DNA of 64,000 nt from Candidatus Gastranaerophilales bacterium. Its GTDB lineage: Bacteria > Cyanobacteriota > Vampirovibrionia > Gastranaerophilales > Gastranaerophilaceae. Where the stretch lies: positions 1-64,000 of the forward strand of contig CALVEB010000006.1 in NCBI GenBank assembly GCA_944326465.1. Reading direction: 5' to 3'. The notes below the pieces were generated by a model that did no database searches, was not told where the DNA came from, and was given only the letters and a program-made list of their open reading frames with translations. The translations under genes were made by a program, and so were the position numbers. Positions 31,720-39,490 of the stretch are shown here, one piece after another; the stretch's first letter is position 1, and each line of letters begins with the position of its first letter.

Positions 31720-33711
31720 ATGAGCAAATATTTATTGGAAATAGGAACAGAAGAATTACCTTACAAATTTATACCGGGTGCAATTAATCAATTAAAAACA
31801 GGATTTGAGAACTTTTTCAATTCAAACAAGGTCGCTTACAACGATATTAAAGTTTACGCTACTCCGCGCAGACTGGCTGTAATAATTGACGGTCTTGAAA
31901 CTCAAAGCAAGGACGAAATAAAAGTAGTCAAGGGCCCGATTAAAAAAGTTGCTTATGATGAAAACGGCAATCTGACAAAAGCGGGCGAAGGGTTCTGCAA
32001 AAAAAATAATCTGACACCTGCTGATTTGTATATTGAAGATGATTATTTGCACGCAAAAATTGTTATTAAAGGCAAATCAATTGTCGAACTTTTACAGGAA
32101 AACGTTCCGTCAATTGTCCTAAAACTCCAGGGCTCCCACTTTATGCGCTGGGGATACAATGAAGAAAAATTTTCACGTCCTATACGCTGGATAGTTTCAC
32201 TGCTTGATAAAGATGAAGTTAAAATAAAAATTATTGATAAAGAATCAGGAAACATCTCCCGCGGTCATAGATTTGCACAACAAAATGTAATAATCGGACA
32301 TCCTGATGATTACGTTGAAATTATGCGCAACTGCTGTGTTATAGTTGATCAAGCAGAACGCCGCCAACGCATCATTGATATGGCAAAAAAAGAAGCTGAT
32401 AAATTAGGAGCAGTACCTTATTATACAGATGATTTGCTGGAAGAAGTAACTTTTATCACAGAATATCCGGTTCCGGCTGTTTGTGATTTTGACCCGAAAT
32501 ACCTTGATATTCCGGAAGAAGTCACGGTAACTGTTATGGCTGTTCACCAGAGATATTTTGCCCTCTACAAAGACGGTAAGTTAATCAACAAATTCATAAC
32601 AATGACAAATTATATCGGTGATGAATTTGAAAACATCAAAGCCGGCAATGTCCGCGTAATCAAAGCCCGTCTGGATGACGCTGTATTTTTCTTTAATGAA
32701 GATACCAAAAAGCCGCTTGCAAACTATGTTGAAGATTTGAAAGGCATTACTTTCCAAAAAGGCATGGGCTCAATGTATGACAAAACACAAAGACTCATAA
32801 AATTGTCCCAGCATATTGCCTCAGAACTTGGAAAAACTTCTCCAACAATTGAACGCACTGCGCTGCTTGCAAAAGCTGATTTAACAACAAGTCTTGTGTT
32901 TGAATTTACTGAACTTCAAGGATTTATCGGTGCTGATTATGCAAGAGTTTCAGGTGAAGCAAAAGAGGTTTGCGAAGGTATAAAAGAACATTACTTCCCG
33001 CTCAATGCAGAAAGCGAAACAGCTAAAACCATTGAAGGACAGATAGTTGGTATAGCAGATAAAATTGATACAATTGCGGCTGTTTTTGCAGAAGGTAAAA
33101 AGCCTACAGGTTCTTCTGACCCGTTAGGTGTGCGCCGTGCTGCATTAGGCATTATCAGAACAATTCTTGATTACAATCTGAAAATTGATTTAACAAAATT
33201 AATCAGAAAAACACTTGAGCTTTTACCTGTTCAAAAAGATTGTGCTGATGAAATTGAAGAATTTATTGTCCAGCGCTTGATTATTTTCTTAAACGATAAA
33301 TATAAGAAAAATGTTCTTGAAAGCTGCGCTGCATCTTCTAATCCGCTGACTGATTTGAACGACTACGTTGAACGTGTAAAAGTTGTTTCAACTCTTGATA
33401 ATGAAGCTTTGTTAGAGAGTGCCAACAGAGTAATCCGTATTCTAAAAGAAGAAAACAATAATCCTGTTAATCCAACTCTTTTCAAAGAAGCCGCTGAAAA
33501 AAATCTGTTTGAAAAAATAAAAACTTTAGATGAAAATGTTGATTACAAAACATATCTTGAACAGATAATTTCTATCAATCCGGCGGTTGAAAAATTCTTT
33601 GCAGATGTTCTTGTAATGGATAAAGACGAAAAAGTTAAGGAAAACAGACTTGCGCTGTTGACAATGCTCAAAAAATGTTATGAACATCTGACAGATTTCA
33701 GCAAATTATAA
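31720..33711 (+). CDS. glyS: Glycyl-tRNA synthetase beta subunit
   Basis: 663 residues. The tetrameric bacterial GlyRS needs this beta chain for tRNA binding and editing. The N-terminus YLLEIGTEELPYKFIPGA, central FSRPIRWIVSL and VAVHQRYFAL-like MAVHQRYFALY, the HD-like domain and SSDPLGVRRAALGIIR are all hallmark blocks. The alpha subunit glyQ usually sits next to glyS but is not in this window. AAGGCGGA precedes the ATG; TATAAT lies near 31682. Confidence 0.96.
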   Translation: MSKYLLEIGTEELPYKFIPGAINQLKTGFENFFNSNKVAYNDIKVYATPRRLAVIIDGLETQSKDEIKVVKGPIKKVAYDENGNLTKAGEGFCKKNNLTPADLYIEDDYLHAKIVIKGKSIVELLQENVPSIVLKLQGSHFMRWGYNEEKFSRPIRWIVSLLDKDEVKIKIIDKESGNISRGHRFAQQNVIIGHPDDYVEIMRNCCVIVDQAERRQRIIDMAKKEADKLGAVPYYTDDLLEEVTFITEYPVPAVCDFDPKYLDIPEEVTVTVMAVHQRYFALYKDGKLINKFITMTNYIGDEFENIKAGNVRVIKARLDDAVFFFNEDTKKPLANYVEDLKGITFQKGMGSMYDKTQRLIKLSQHIASELGKTSPTIERTALLAKADLTTSLVFEFTELQGFIGADYARVSGEAKEVCEGIKEHYFPLNAESETAKTIEGQIVGIADKIDTIAAVFAEGKKPTGSSDPLGVRRAALGIIRTILDYNLKIDLTKLIRKTLELLPVQKDCADEIEEFIVQRLIIFLNDKYKKNVLESCAASSNPLTDLNDYVERVKVVSTLDNEALLESANRVIRILKEENNNPVNPTLFKEAAEKNLFEKIKTLDENVDYKTYLEQIISINPAVEKFFADVLVMDKDEKVKENRLALLTMLKKCYEHLTDFSKL

Positions 33712-33815
33712 AAACTTTTATAAAGATTTGTAAAAAATCATATAAAAAGAGTAAATAATTTTTTTCAGGATATTTTAAAATAGTACCAAAAGGTAAAAGT
33801 AGTAGGAGTCATCTC

Positions 33816-34127
33816 ATGCTAAACAGATTGAAAAATCTAAAGATAGTAAAACAGTTGAATAAAACAATAAGCCCGCGTCTGCGCTGGTTGATGTTTGCCG
33901 ACAAAACCAAAGATAAAACATCTGCGGATTATATCAGTATGATAAGCGGAGTTGACGAACTAAAATCAAGTTCTGACGAAAGAAGGCTGGAAGCGATGGT
34001 CAGAGAACAACTCAAGGAAGAATTTCCTAATATAGAGAAAATGAAATCCTACGAGTTATTAGTAGATGCAGTGATGCATAATTTAAAGAAAAAACAGCTT
34101 CAAGCCATGGGCGATATAGAAGAATAA
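33816..34127 (+). CDS. Hypothetical protein, 103 residues
   Basis: A soluble, highly charged, helical protein (MLNRLKNLKIVKQLN; DELKSSSDERRLEAMVREQL; LVDAVMHNLKKKQLQAMG). TAGGAGTC is the ribosome-binding site. A terminator follows at 34165. It lies 104 bp after glyS with no terminator between, so it could share that transcript. I do not recognise a family. Confidence 0.65.
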   Translation: MLNRLKNLKIVKQLNKTISPRLRWLMFADKTKDKTSADYISMISGVDELKSSSDERRLEAMVREQLKEEFPNIEKMKSYELLVDAVMHNLKKKQLQAMGDIEE

Positions 34128-34164
34128 ATCGCCGCAGGAAAGGAAATAATCCTGATTTAGAAAA

Positions 34165-34194
34165 ATAATACTCCTTAGGGGGTGTTATTTTTTT
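34165..34194 (+). terminator. Rho-independent terminator
   Basis: AATACTCC pairs with GGGGTGTT around TTA, followed by a run of T (34188-34194). It ends the glyS/33816 transcript. Confidence 0.8.
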
Positions 34195-34238
34195 ATGTAT
34201 GATTTTATTGTGATTTTATGAAATAAACAGGAGGGAAT

Positions 34239-34472
34239 ATGACAACAATTATAGGCGTAAGTTTGGAGAATAGAATTGAGGCATCAGTAGAATTTCAGAA
34301 AATTTTAACAGAATACGGCTGCAATATAAGAACGCGGCTCGGGCTGCATCCTGCAAAAGATAACGTTTGCTCAAATAAAGGTATTATTCTTCTCGAAGTT
34401 ATCAATGAGGCAGAAAAACTAAAATCAGAACTTGCAAAGCAATGGCAAATTCAGACAATGGAGTTTGATTAA
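34239..34472 (+). CDS. Small protein resembling the TM1266-like ACT-fold family
   Basis: 77 residues: IIGVSLENRIEASVEFQKIL, then YGCNIRTRLGLHP, then KGIILLEVINEAEKLKSEL. The beta-alpha-beta pattern with RLGL and a central IILLEV strand is like proteins annotated as iron-only hydrogenase system regulators (TM1266 family, ACT-like fold). No hydrogenase gene is present here, so I call only the fold. AGGAGGGA is the ribosome-binding site. Confidence 0.6.
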   Translation: MTTIIGVSLENRIEASVEFQKILTEYGCNIRTRLGLHPAKDNVCSNKGIILLEVINEAEKLKSELAKQWQIQTMEFD

Positions 34473-34548
34473 TATTTGTAAAGTTTTGCCGTGTGTGTTA
34501 GCAAAAAAAATAATTTACGGATTTTCTCACTAAAGGGAAATCTGAGAG

Positions 34549-36099
34549 ATGATAACACCGATTAGTTCAACCAACTTAATAGATAAGTTTAAAGCGTCAA
34601 GTAACGCAGGACTTTCGGCAAACCAAAACAACAGAGTAAAAACAAGTATTTTTTATATAAACGACTATCACGGCAAATCAATAAATATGGAGCGGACTGT
34701 CACGGCTTCACGTGCTTATGACAGTTTTATCAAAACAAAAAAAGACAACGGAGAAGTTGATGTTTTAAAGCTTTCATCCGGCGATATAATGCTTGGAGAA
34801 GTCGAAAAAGTTAATAATGTCGCAATGAGTTTTCAGAACATTATTGGTGTAACGGCCTCTGCAATGGGGAATCACGAATATGACATGCCTGACAAAATCG
34901 GAAATCTTATCCCGAAAATGAAATATAAACTTCTAGCTGCAAATGTCAAAATTAATCAGGATAACCCGCTGTCTAAAAAAGTTGAAAAATCTTATATAGA
35001 AGAACATAACGGTCACAAATACGGTATTATTGCAACCACACCGACTGATTTATTTTCAAGGTTAAAATACGGACATATATTTACGGAACTTGATGTTGAT
35101 AATATTGATGACACGATAAAAGATGTACAGGCAGAGGCTGATAAATTAAAAAAACAGGGCGTTGATAAAATAATTCTGTTGTCGCACTCCGGCTATGGTT
35201 ATGACAGAAAAATTGCAAAAAATACTGATGGTATTGATATAATTCTTGGCGGACATTCGCATAATCTGATACAGGATATCAAATCAGGAGAAAATCTTTT
35301 ATCATCAAAATCCGGAGAACCTGTTATTATTACTCAGGCAGGCCGTGACGGCAAACATTTCGGGGTATTGAATGTGGAATTTGATGAAAACGGCAGAATA
35401 GTTAAAGCTCAAAATAATATAACCCCGACACGCGGATTTAAACGCAATGCGCCGGTAAGGTATATTTTTGACAAACTTTTTGGGAAACCGCAGGTTATAG
35501 GCTATGTAAGAACATCACCTCCGCCTTTGACCGAAGATTTGATTCAGCCGAGCGGGCATGCTCAATTTCTGGTGGATTGTATAAAAAGAGATTTAGGGAC
35601 GGATATTGCACTTTTGAGTGCGGCAAATGTACGCGGATATATTGAGCCTGGAAACCTTGATACGCGTTATCTTGAAGATATTTCTCCGTTCCATAATAAC
35701 CTCTGTATAATCCCTTACACTGAAAAAGAAATCGTGGAAGCGCTTAAACAAACCTGTAAATCTTTTGTTAATCCAAACAACAAACCCGGAATTCTGCACC
35801 CGTCAGGATTAAGATATACTGTTTCAAGAAGTACCGGAGACTTAAAAGAGCTTTATTTTATAGACAAAAACGGAAAAGAAACCAGAATAGACATCAATCA
35901 TCCGCGCGAAGATAAAGTCTACAGAACAGCGATAAACGATTATTATGCGCAAGGAAATGATGATATGACTGTCCTCAAAAAAATAGATGAAGCAGAAAAA
36001 GTTTTTGATTTTGACTTGAATAAATGCGTCATTGATTATATGAAAACCTCCGGCCCTGTTGACATTGCAGACGACGGACGGGTTAAGGTTGTGGATTAA
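34549..36099 (+). CDS. UshA/5'-nucleotidase-like metallophosphatase
   Basis: 516 residues. The N-terminal calcineurin-like domain shows metal motifs IFYINDYHGK, KLSSGDIMLGE, AMGNHEYDMPD, LLSHSGYG and LGGHSHNL. The C-terminal 5'-nucleotidase domain (about 310-516) contains IALLSAANVRGYIEPG and RTAINDYYAQGNDDM. Such enzymes dephosphorylate nucleotides, usually outside the cytoplasm, but there is no signal peptide: the first 30 residues are Ser/Asn-rich (SSTNLIDKFKASSNAG). Its last 17 bp overlap the convergent membrane-protein gene. Confidence 0.87.
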   Translation: MITPISSTNLIDKFKASSNAGLSANQNNRVKTSIFYINDYHGKSINMERTVTASRAYDSFIKTKKDNGEVDVLKLSSGDIMLGEVEKVNNVAMSFQNIIGVTASAMGNHEYDMPDKIGNLIPKMKYKLLAANVKINQDNPLSKKVEKSYIEEHNGHKYGIIATTPTDLFSRLKYGHIFTELDVDNIDDTIKDVQAEADKLKKQGVDKIILLSHSGYGYDRKIAKNTDGIDIILGGHSHNLIQDIKSGENLLSSKSGEPVIITQAGRDGKHFGVLNVEFDENGRIVKAQNNITPTRGFKRNAPVRYIFDKLFGKPQVIGYVRTSPPPLTEDLIQPSGHAQFLVDCIKRDLGTDIALLSAANVRGYIEPGNLDTRYLEDISPFHNNLCIIPYTEKEIVEALKQTCKSFVNPNNKPGILHPSGLRYTVSRSTGDLKELYFIDKNGKETRIDINHPREDKVYRTAINDYYAQGNDDMTVLKKIDEAEKVFDFDLNKCVIDYMKTSGPVDIADDGRVKVVD

Positions 36100-36877
36100 A
36101 ATTTACAGGATAAATCCAGGGTTTAACTTCATTGATATATATGTCTATAAGAGATTTTGGGAATGAAAATATGGCTGCTAAATAGAGTATATATCCTAAT
36201 GGTAACCCTGCGCATAATGCCATACAAGCTAATATTGCAAGATCAAATGGTAAGCAGCGCAGTATTAATAAGATTATTCCAAAAATAACTCCGACAGCCA
36301 AAAACAATAAAAAATATTTTGTATAAACTAATAATAACGAAGAATAAGAATTAAAGAGTTTTTTTATTAAAAATGGAGAAACTAATTTTTTTGCAGGAAC
36401 ATTGTCGCAATATGATATAATGATTAGATTTTTCATAAGAAGCGCAGGAACACCCAAAAATAAAACTAATAGTAATAAAAAATTCATTAATAGCGGAAGT
36501 AAATCTGACAAATCAATTGTTATCCATAATAAGATAAATATGATAAATATAATAAGTAGTAATGGAATTATTATATAAAACATCCATAACATTGATAATC
36601 CGAAAACCACAAGTGCTTTTTTCAGGCAGAACTCTTTTATTCCGGGCATACCGGTTATGTTTTTATGTAATATATTGCTGAGATAGCTAAATAAATATCC
36701 TGCAAGAATTATTTCAAAAGCTATTTGCAATAGCAAGGCCTGAGTATCCATTTTATGGCTATCAAGCAAATAATAAAAAAATAAGTATAAAATTAATATA
36801 ACACTAAATATTTGATGATTTCTTATAACTTTTGCATCATCGCAGTAAATTGATTTGATGTCATCAATAATGCCCAT
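36083..36877 (-). CDS. Polytopic membrane protein of unknown function
   Basis: 264 residues with about five to six hydrophobic helices (for example ILILYLFFYYLL, a very long IIIPLLLIIFIIFILLW run, LLMNFLLLLVLFLGVPALL and FLLFLAVGVIFGIILLIL). A basic N-terminal segment, IDDIKSIYCDDAKVIRNHQ, faces the cytoplasm. It is somewhat like DUF4013-type proteins, but I cannot confirm that. It overlaps the nucleotidase gene tail to tail by 17 bp and is divergent from prfB. Confidence 0.75.
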   Translation of the reverse strand: MGIIDDIKSIYCDDAKVIRNHQIFSVILILYLFFYYLLDSHKMDTQALLLQIAFEIILAGYLFSYLSNILHKNITGMPGIKEFCLKKALVVFGLSMLWMFYIIIPLLLIIFIIFILLWITIDLSDLLPLLMNFLLLLVLFLGVPALLMKNLIIISYCDNVPAKKLVSPFLIKKLFNSYSSLLLVYTKYFLLFLAVGVIFGIILLILRCLPFDLAILACMALCAGLPLGYILYLAAIFSFPKSLIDIYINEVKPWIYPVNFNPQP

Positions 36878-36949
36878 TTGAAGCCTCTTAATTCTTAAAA
36901 ATTATTATAACATTTATCTTTGATGTTTGCAAGTCTGAATATTTTAAGC

Positions 36950-36955
36950 TAGAAT
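36950..36955 (+). promoter_or_regulatory. -10 box of leaderless prfB
   Basis: TAGAAT exactly 6 nt before the prfB ATG at 36962; no ribosome-binding site between. Confidence 0.5.
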
Positions 36956-36961
36956 AATTCT

Positions 36962-38045
36962 ATGGATACAACAGAACTTAAACAACAAATAAATACTTTA
37001 ACAGACAGATATGAAAAGCTAAAGGAGTGTCCCTGAAAAGCTGGAGCAGGATTTGTCACGACTTGAAGCAGAAATGCAATCGCCAGAGGTTTGGAGTGAT
37101 ACAGATAAAAGTTCAAGACTCGGACAAGAAATTAAAGAGATAAAGGAAACTCTGGAAAGACAGAATAACTGGCAGTCTATTTTAGATGATGCGCAGGTCT
37201 CACTTGAGATTGACGATGAAGACCTTATAAATGAATCTGCCAGACGCCTTGAAGCTATGGAACGAGAACTGAACAAGTTTGAAATATGCAAAATGCTGAG
37301 CGGAGAATATGATGAAGCCGATGCAATTTTGACAATCAATTCAGGCGCCGGCGGCACTGATGCGCAGGACTGGGCAAGTATGCTTTTAAGAATGTACATG
37401 CGCTGGGCTGAACGCCGCGGTTGGAAAGTAGAACTGCTCGACAAGCTTGACGGTGAAGAAGCCGGTATAAAATCAGCGTCAATTCAAATTACCGGTAAAT
37501 TTGCCTTCGGTTATGCCAAAGCTGAAAAAGGCGTACACAGACTCGTCAGAATTTCGCCTTTTAATGCAAACGGTAAACGCCAGACAAGTTTCGCATCAGT
37601 TGAAGTCGCACCCCTTATTGAAGATTACGAAAAAACTATTGAAATTCCGCCTGATGATTTGGAAGTTGAAACAATGCGTTCCGGCGGCGCAGGCGGTCAA
37701 AAAGTTAATAAAGTGGAAACCGCTGTCAGAATTTTACATAAGCCGACAGGAATCGTCGTAAAATGTCAAATACACAGAACACAATTACAAAATAAACATA
37801 CTGCAATGTTAATGCTTGCCTCAAAATTACTGGCAATAAGGCAAGCAGAGCACGAAAAAAAACTCGCCGATATTAAAGGTGAAAACGCTGATATAAATTT
37901 CGGTTCCCAAATCCGTTCTTACGTATTTCATCCATACAAAATGGTTAAAGATCACCGTACGAATTGTGAAGTTGGAAATGTTGATGCAGTAATGGATGGG
38001 GATATAGATATTTTTGTTGACACATATCTAAGAGCCAATGCTTAA
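36962..38045 (+). CDS. prfB: Peptide chain release factor 2, programmed +1 frameshift
   Basis: About 360 residues after frameshifting. The first 24 codons (from ATG 36962) end ...KLKECP followed by an in-frame TGA (37034-37036); reading resumes in +1 at 37035 with [16 protein letters not shown]2 recognises UAA/UGA, so low RF2 lets ribosomes shift past its own UGA, the classic autoregulation. Domain marks: [12 protein letters not shown], the GGQ peptidyl-hydrolysis motif in [12 protein letters not shown], and [18 protein letters not shown]. An SPF-type anticodon tripeptide is expected in the middle ([13 protein letters not shown]). The gene lies divergent from the membrane protein. Confidence 0.95.
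37022..37036 (+). promoter_or_regulatory. prfB frameshift site
   Basis: A Shine-Dalgarno-like AAGGAG (37022-37027) is followed by TGT, then CCC TGA A (37031-37037). The spacing of SD to the shift codon matches prfB sites elsewhere, but the usual CTT TGA C is replaced by CCC TGA A. A CCC codon is also slippery because P-site tRNA-Pro can re-pair in +1 (CCT). Confidence 0.85.
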
Positions 38046-38074
38046 AAATGCTTAAATAATATAGCTATATAAAT

Positions 38075-38102
38075 AAAAATGCTCCCATTCGGGAGCTTTT
38101 AT
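38075..38102 (+). terminator. Terminator of prfB
   Basis: GCTCCC ATTC GGGAGC (38081-38096) flanked by A-rich and TTTTAT sequence. Confidence 0.88.
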
Positions 38103-38142
38103 AAAATTGGTAGGGAAAATAGGGGAAAGGGAAAATCTTTTT

Positions 38143-39321
38143 CTAAGAAAATATACTGAATGTTTTTTCTACGTTCTTGTCTACAACACTCTTGACAGAA
38201 TCATATTCTGTTTGTAATGTGTTGTGTTCAGTATCTAATTTCTTTAATTCAAGGTCAAATCTGTTATCTTTACGTTCAAGGTCTTCTAACGCCTGAGTAT
38301 ATTTTCTTTCTGCTTCTGAAATTTTTGCTTCGTCTTTAACTTCCTGAATAGATTCATCTTCACTCAATGTTGTTGAGACAAATCCGTCTTCTGTAGCTGA
38401 ATAGTATTCAAGCTTGAAGTTTCCTTGTTTAAGTTCATCGATAAATGTGGACATATCTTTTAAAGGTGATTTACTGATGCCGTTATCTACTTGAGTAAGA
38501 ATATAGTGGCTGCTGTCGGCATCTGCTTTTGCAGCGCTGTCAGTATATGTAAAGAAGTCACCTGATTGCATTCTGTAGAAAATATTTTCGTAATAAGTAA
38601 TCATTTGTTTATTTTCTACATTATAAGCAGTATTTGCCGGAGTTGCAGAAGTACTGCAATAAGATTCTGTTAAAGCTACAGCATAATCATACAATTCACG
38701 TTGTTCTTTTGTTGTGCCGTTATAATTGATAGGCTGCGGATCACCGCCTGCCGGTGTATATGTTGCATATCCGGAACCTGCTTCTCCAAATGACATCCAG
38801 CCAAAACCGAAATCATGTTCGTCATCACCATATTCAATACCGACACTTGTTAAATATTTATCCCACGCATCGTGTATTTTCTCTTCAATTTCTGTATGCT
38901 CTTCTGTTTTATCTGCATCAGTCGCTTTAAAATCAGGATTAACATCAGAAAGAGAATAACCGTATAATGCTAAAAACTTTGTTAAATCTCCGTTGCTTTC
39001 AATAAATTTATCTGCCATGTCTTCAGTGACAAGCACACGGCCTTTTGTATCTGAAACAATATACTGTTTGCCTAATTCAGCAACTTGCGGACTTGTAATT
39101 ACAGCATAAGTTAAATCGCTATAGTTTGCATTAGCGCCGTCAAAACTTGTAAGCACAGTATATTTAGTTGCGGCTAACGCATTATTGTATTCAGCAGTAA
39201 TCTGATCTGTCTGATTTGCAAGTCTTTCTTTTGCATAAGAAACAGATTGACCTGATTGTTCATTATCAGTCAAACGAGCTGTTATACTTAATAAACGTGC
39301 CTGACTGGCTGCCATTCCCAT
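38143..39321 (-). CDS. Filament-like coiled-coil protein of unknown function
   Basis: 392 residues. It opens MGMAASQARLLSITARLTD and continues as a helix to about residue 60. The C-terminal 70 residues (KISEAERKYTQALEDLERKD; LQTEYDSVKSVVDKNVEKTF) are again a coiled coil. The middle is acidic, Tyr/Asp-rich and varied. Helical ends enclosing a variable middle recall flagellin-, hook- or needle-type export substrates, and there is no Sec signal. That is analogy only. AGAAAGGA precedes the ATG at 39321. It lies alone. Confidence 0.7.
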   Translation of the reverse strand: MGMAASQARLLSITARLTDNEQSGQSVSYAKERLANQTDQITAEYNNALAATKYTVLTSFDGANANYSDLTYAVITSPQVAELGKQYIVSDTKGRVLVTEDMADKFIESNGDLTKFLALYGYSLSDVNPDFKATDADKTEEHTEIEEKIHDAWDKYLTSVGIEYGDDEHDFGFGWMSFGEAGSGYATYTPAGGDPQPINYNGTTKEQRELYDYAVALTESYCSTSATPANTAYNVENKQMITYYENIFYRMQSGDFFTYTDSAAKADADSSHYILTQVDNGISKSPLKDMSTFIDELKQGNFKLEYYSATEDGFVSTTLSEDESIQEVKDEAKISEAERKYTQALEDLERKDNRFDLELKKLDTEHNTLQTEYDSVKSVVDKNVEKTFSIFS

Positions 39322-39423
39322 AGCGAAAAGTCCTTTCTGAAATATTGCAACTTGTATTTATGGTTACGGCATTTTTCTATCAAAACTTTAAATATCTATA
39401 TAACTTCATTTACATTTTGTTAC

Positions 39424-39450
39424 AAAAAGAAGAGGCAGTAAAACTGCCTC
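39424..39450 (-). terminator. Terminator of ileS
   Basis: On the minus strand GAGGCAGT TTT ACTGCCTC followed by TTCTTTTTG. It lies 40 bp past the ileS stop. Confidence 0.82.
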
Positions 39451-39490
39451 GAGAATATTCTATTTTGACGATAGTCTATTTAATTGTTAA

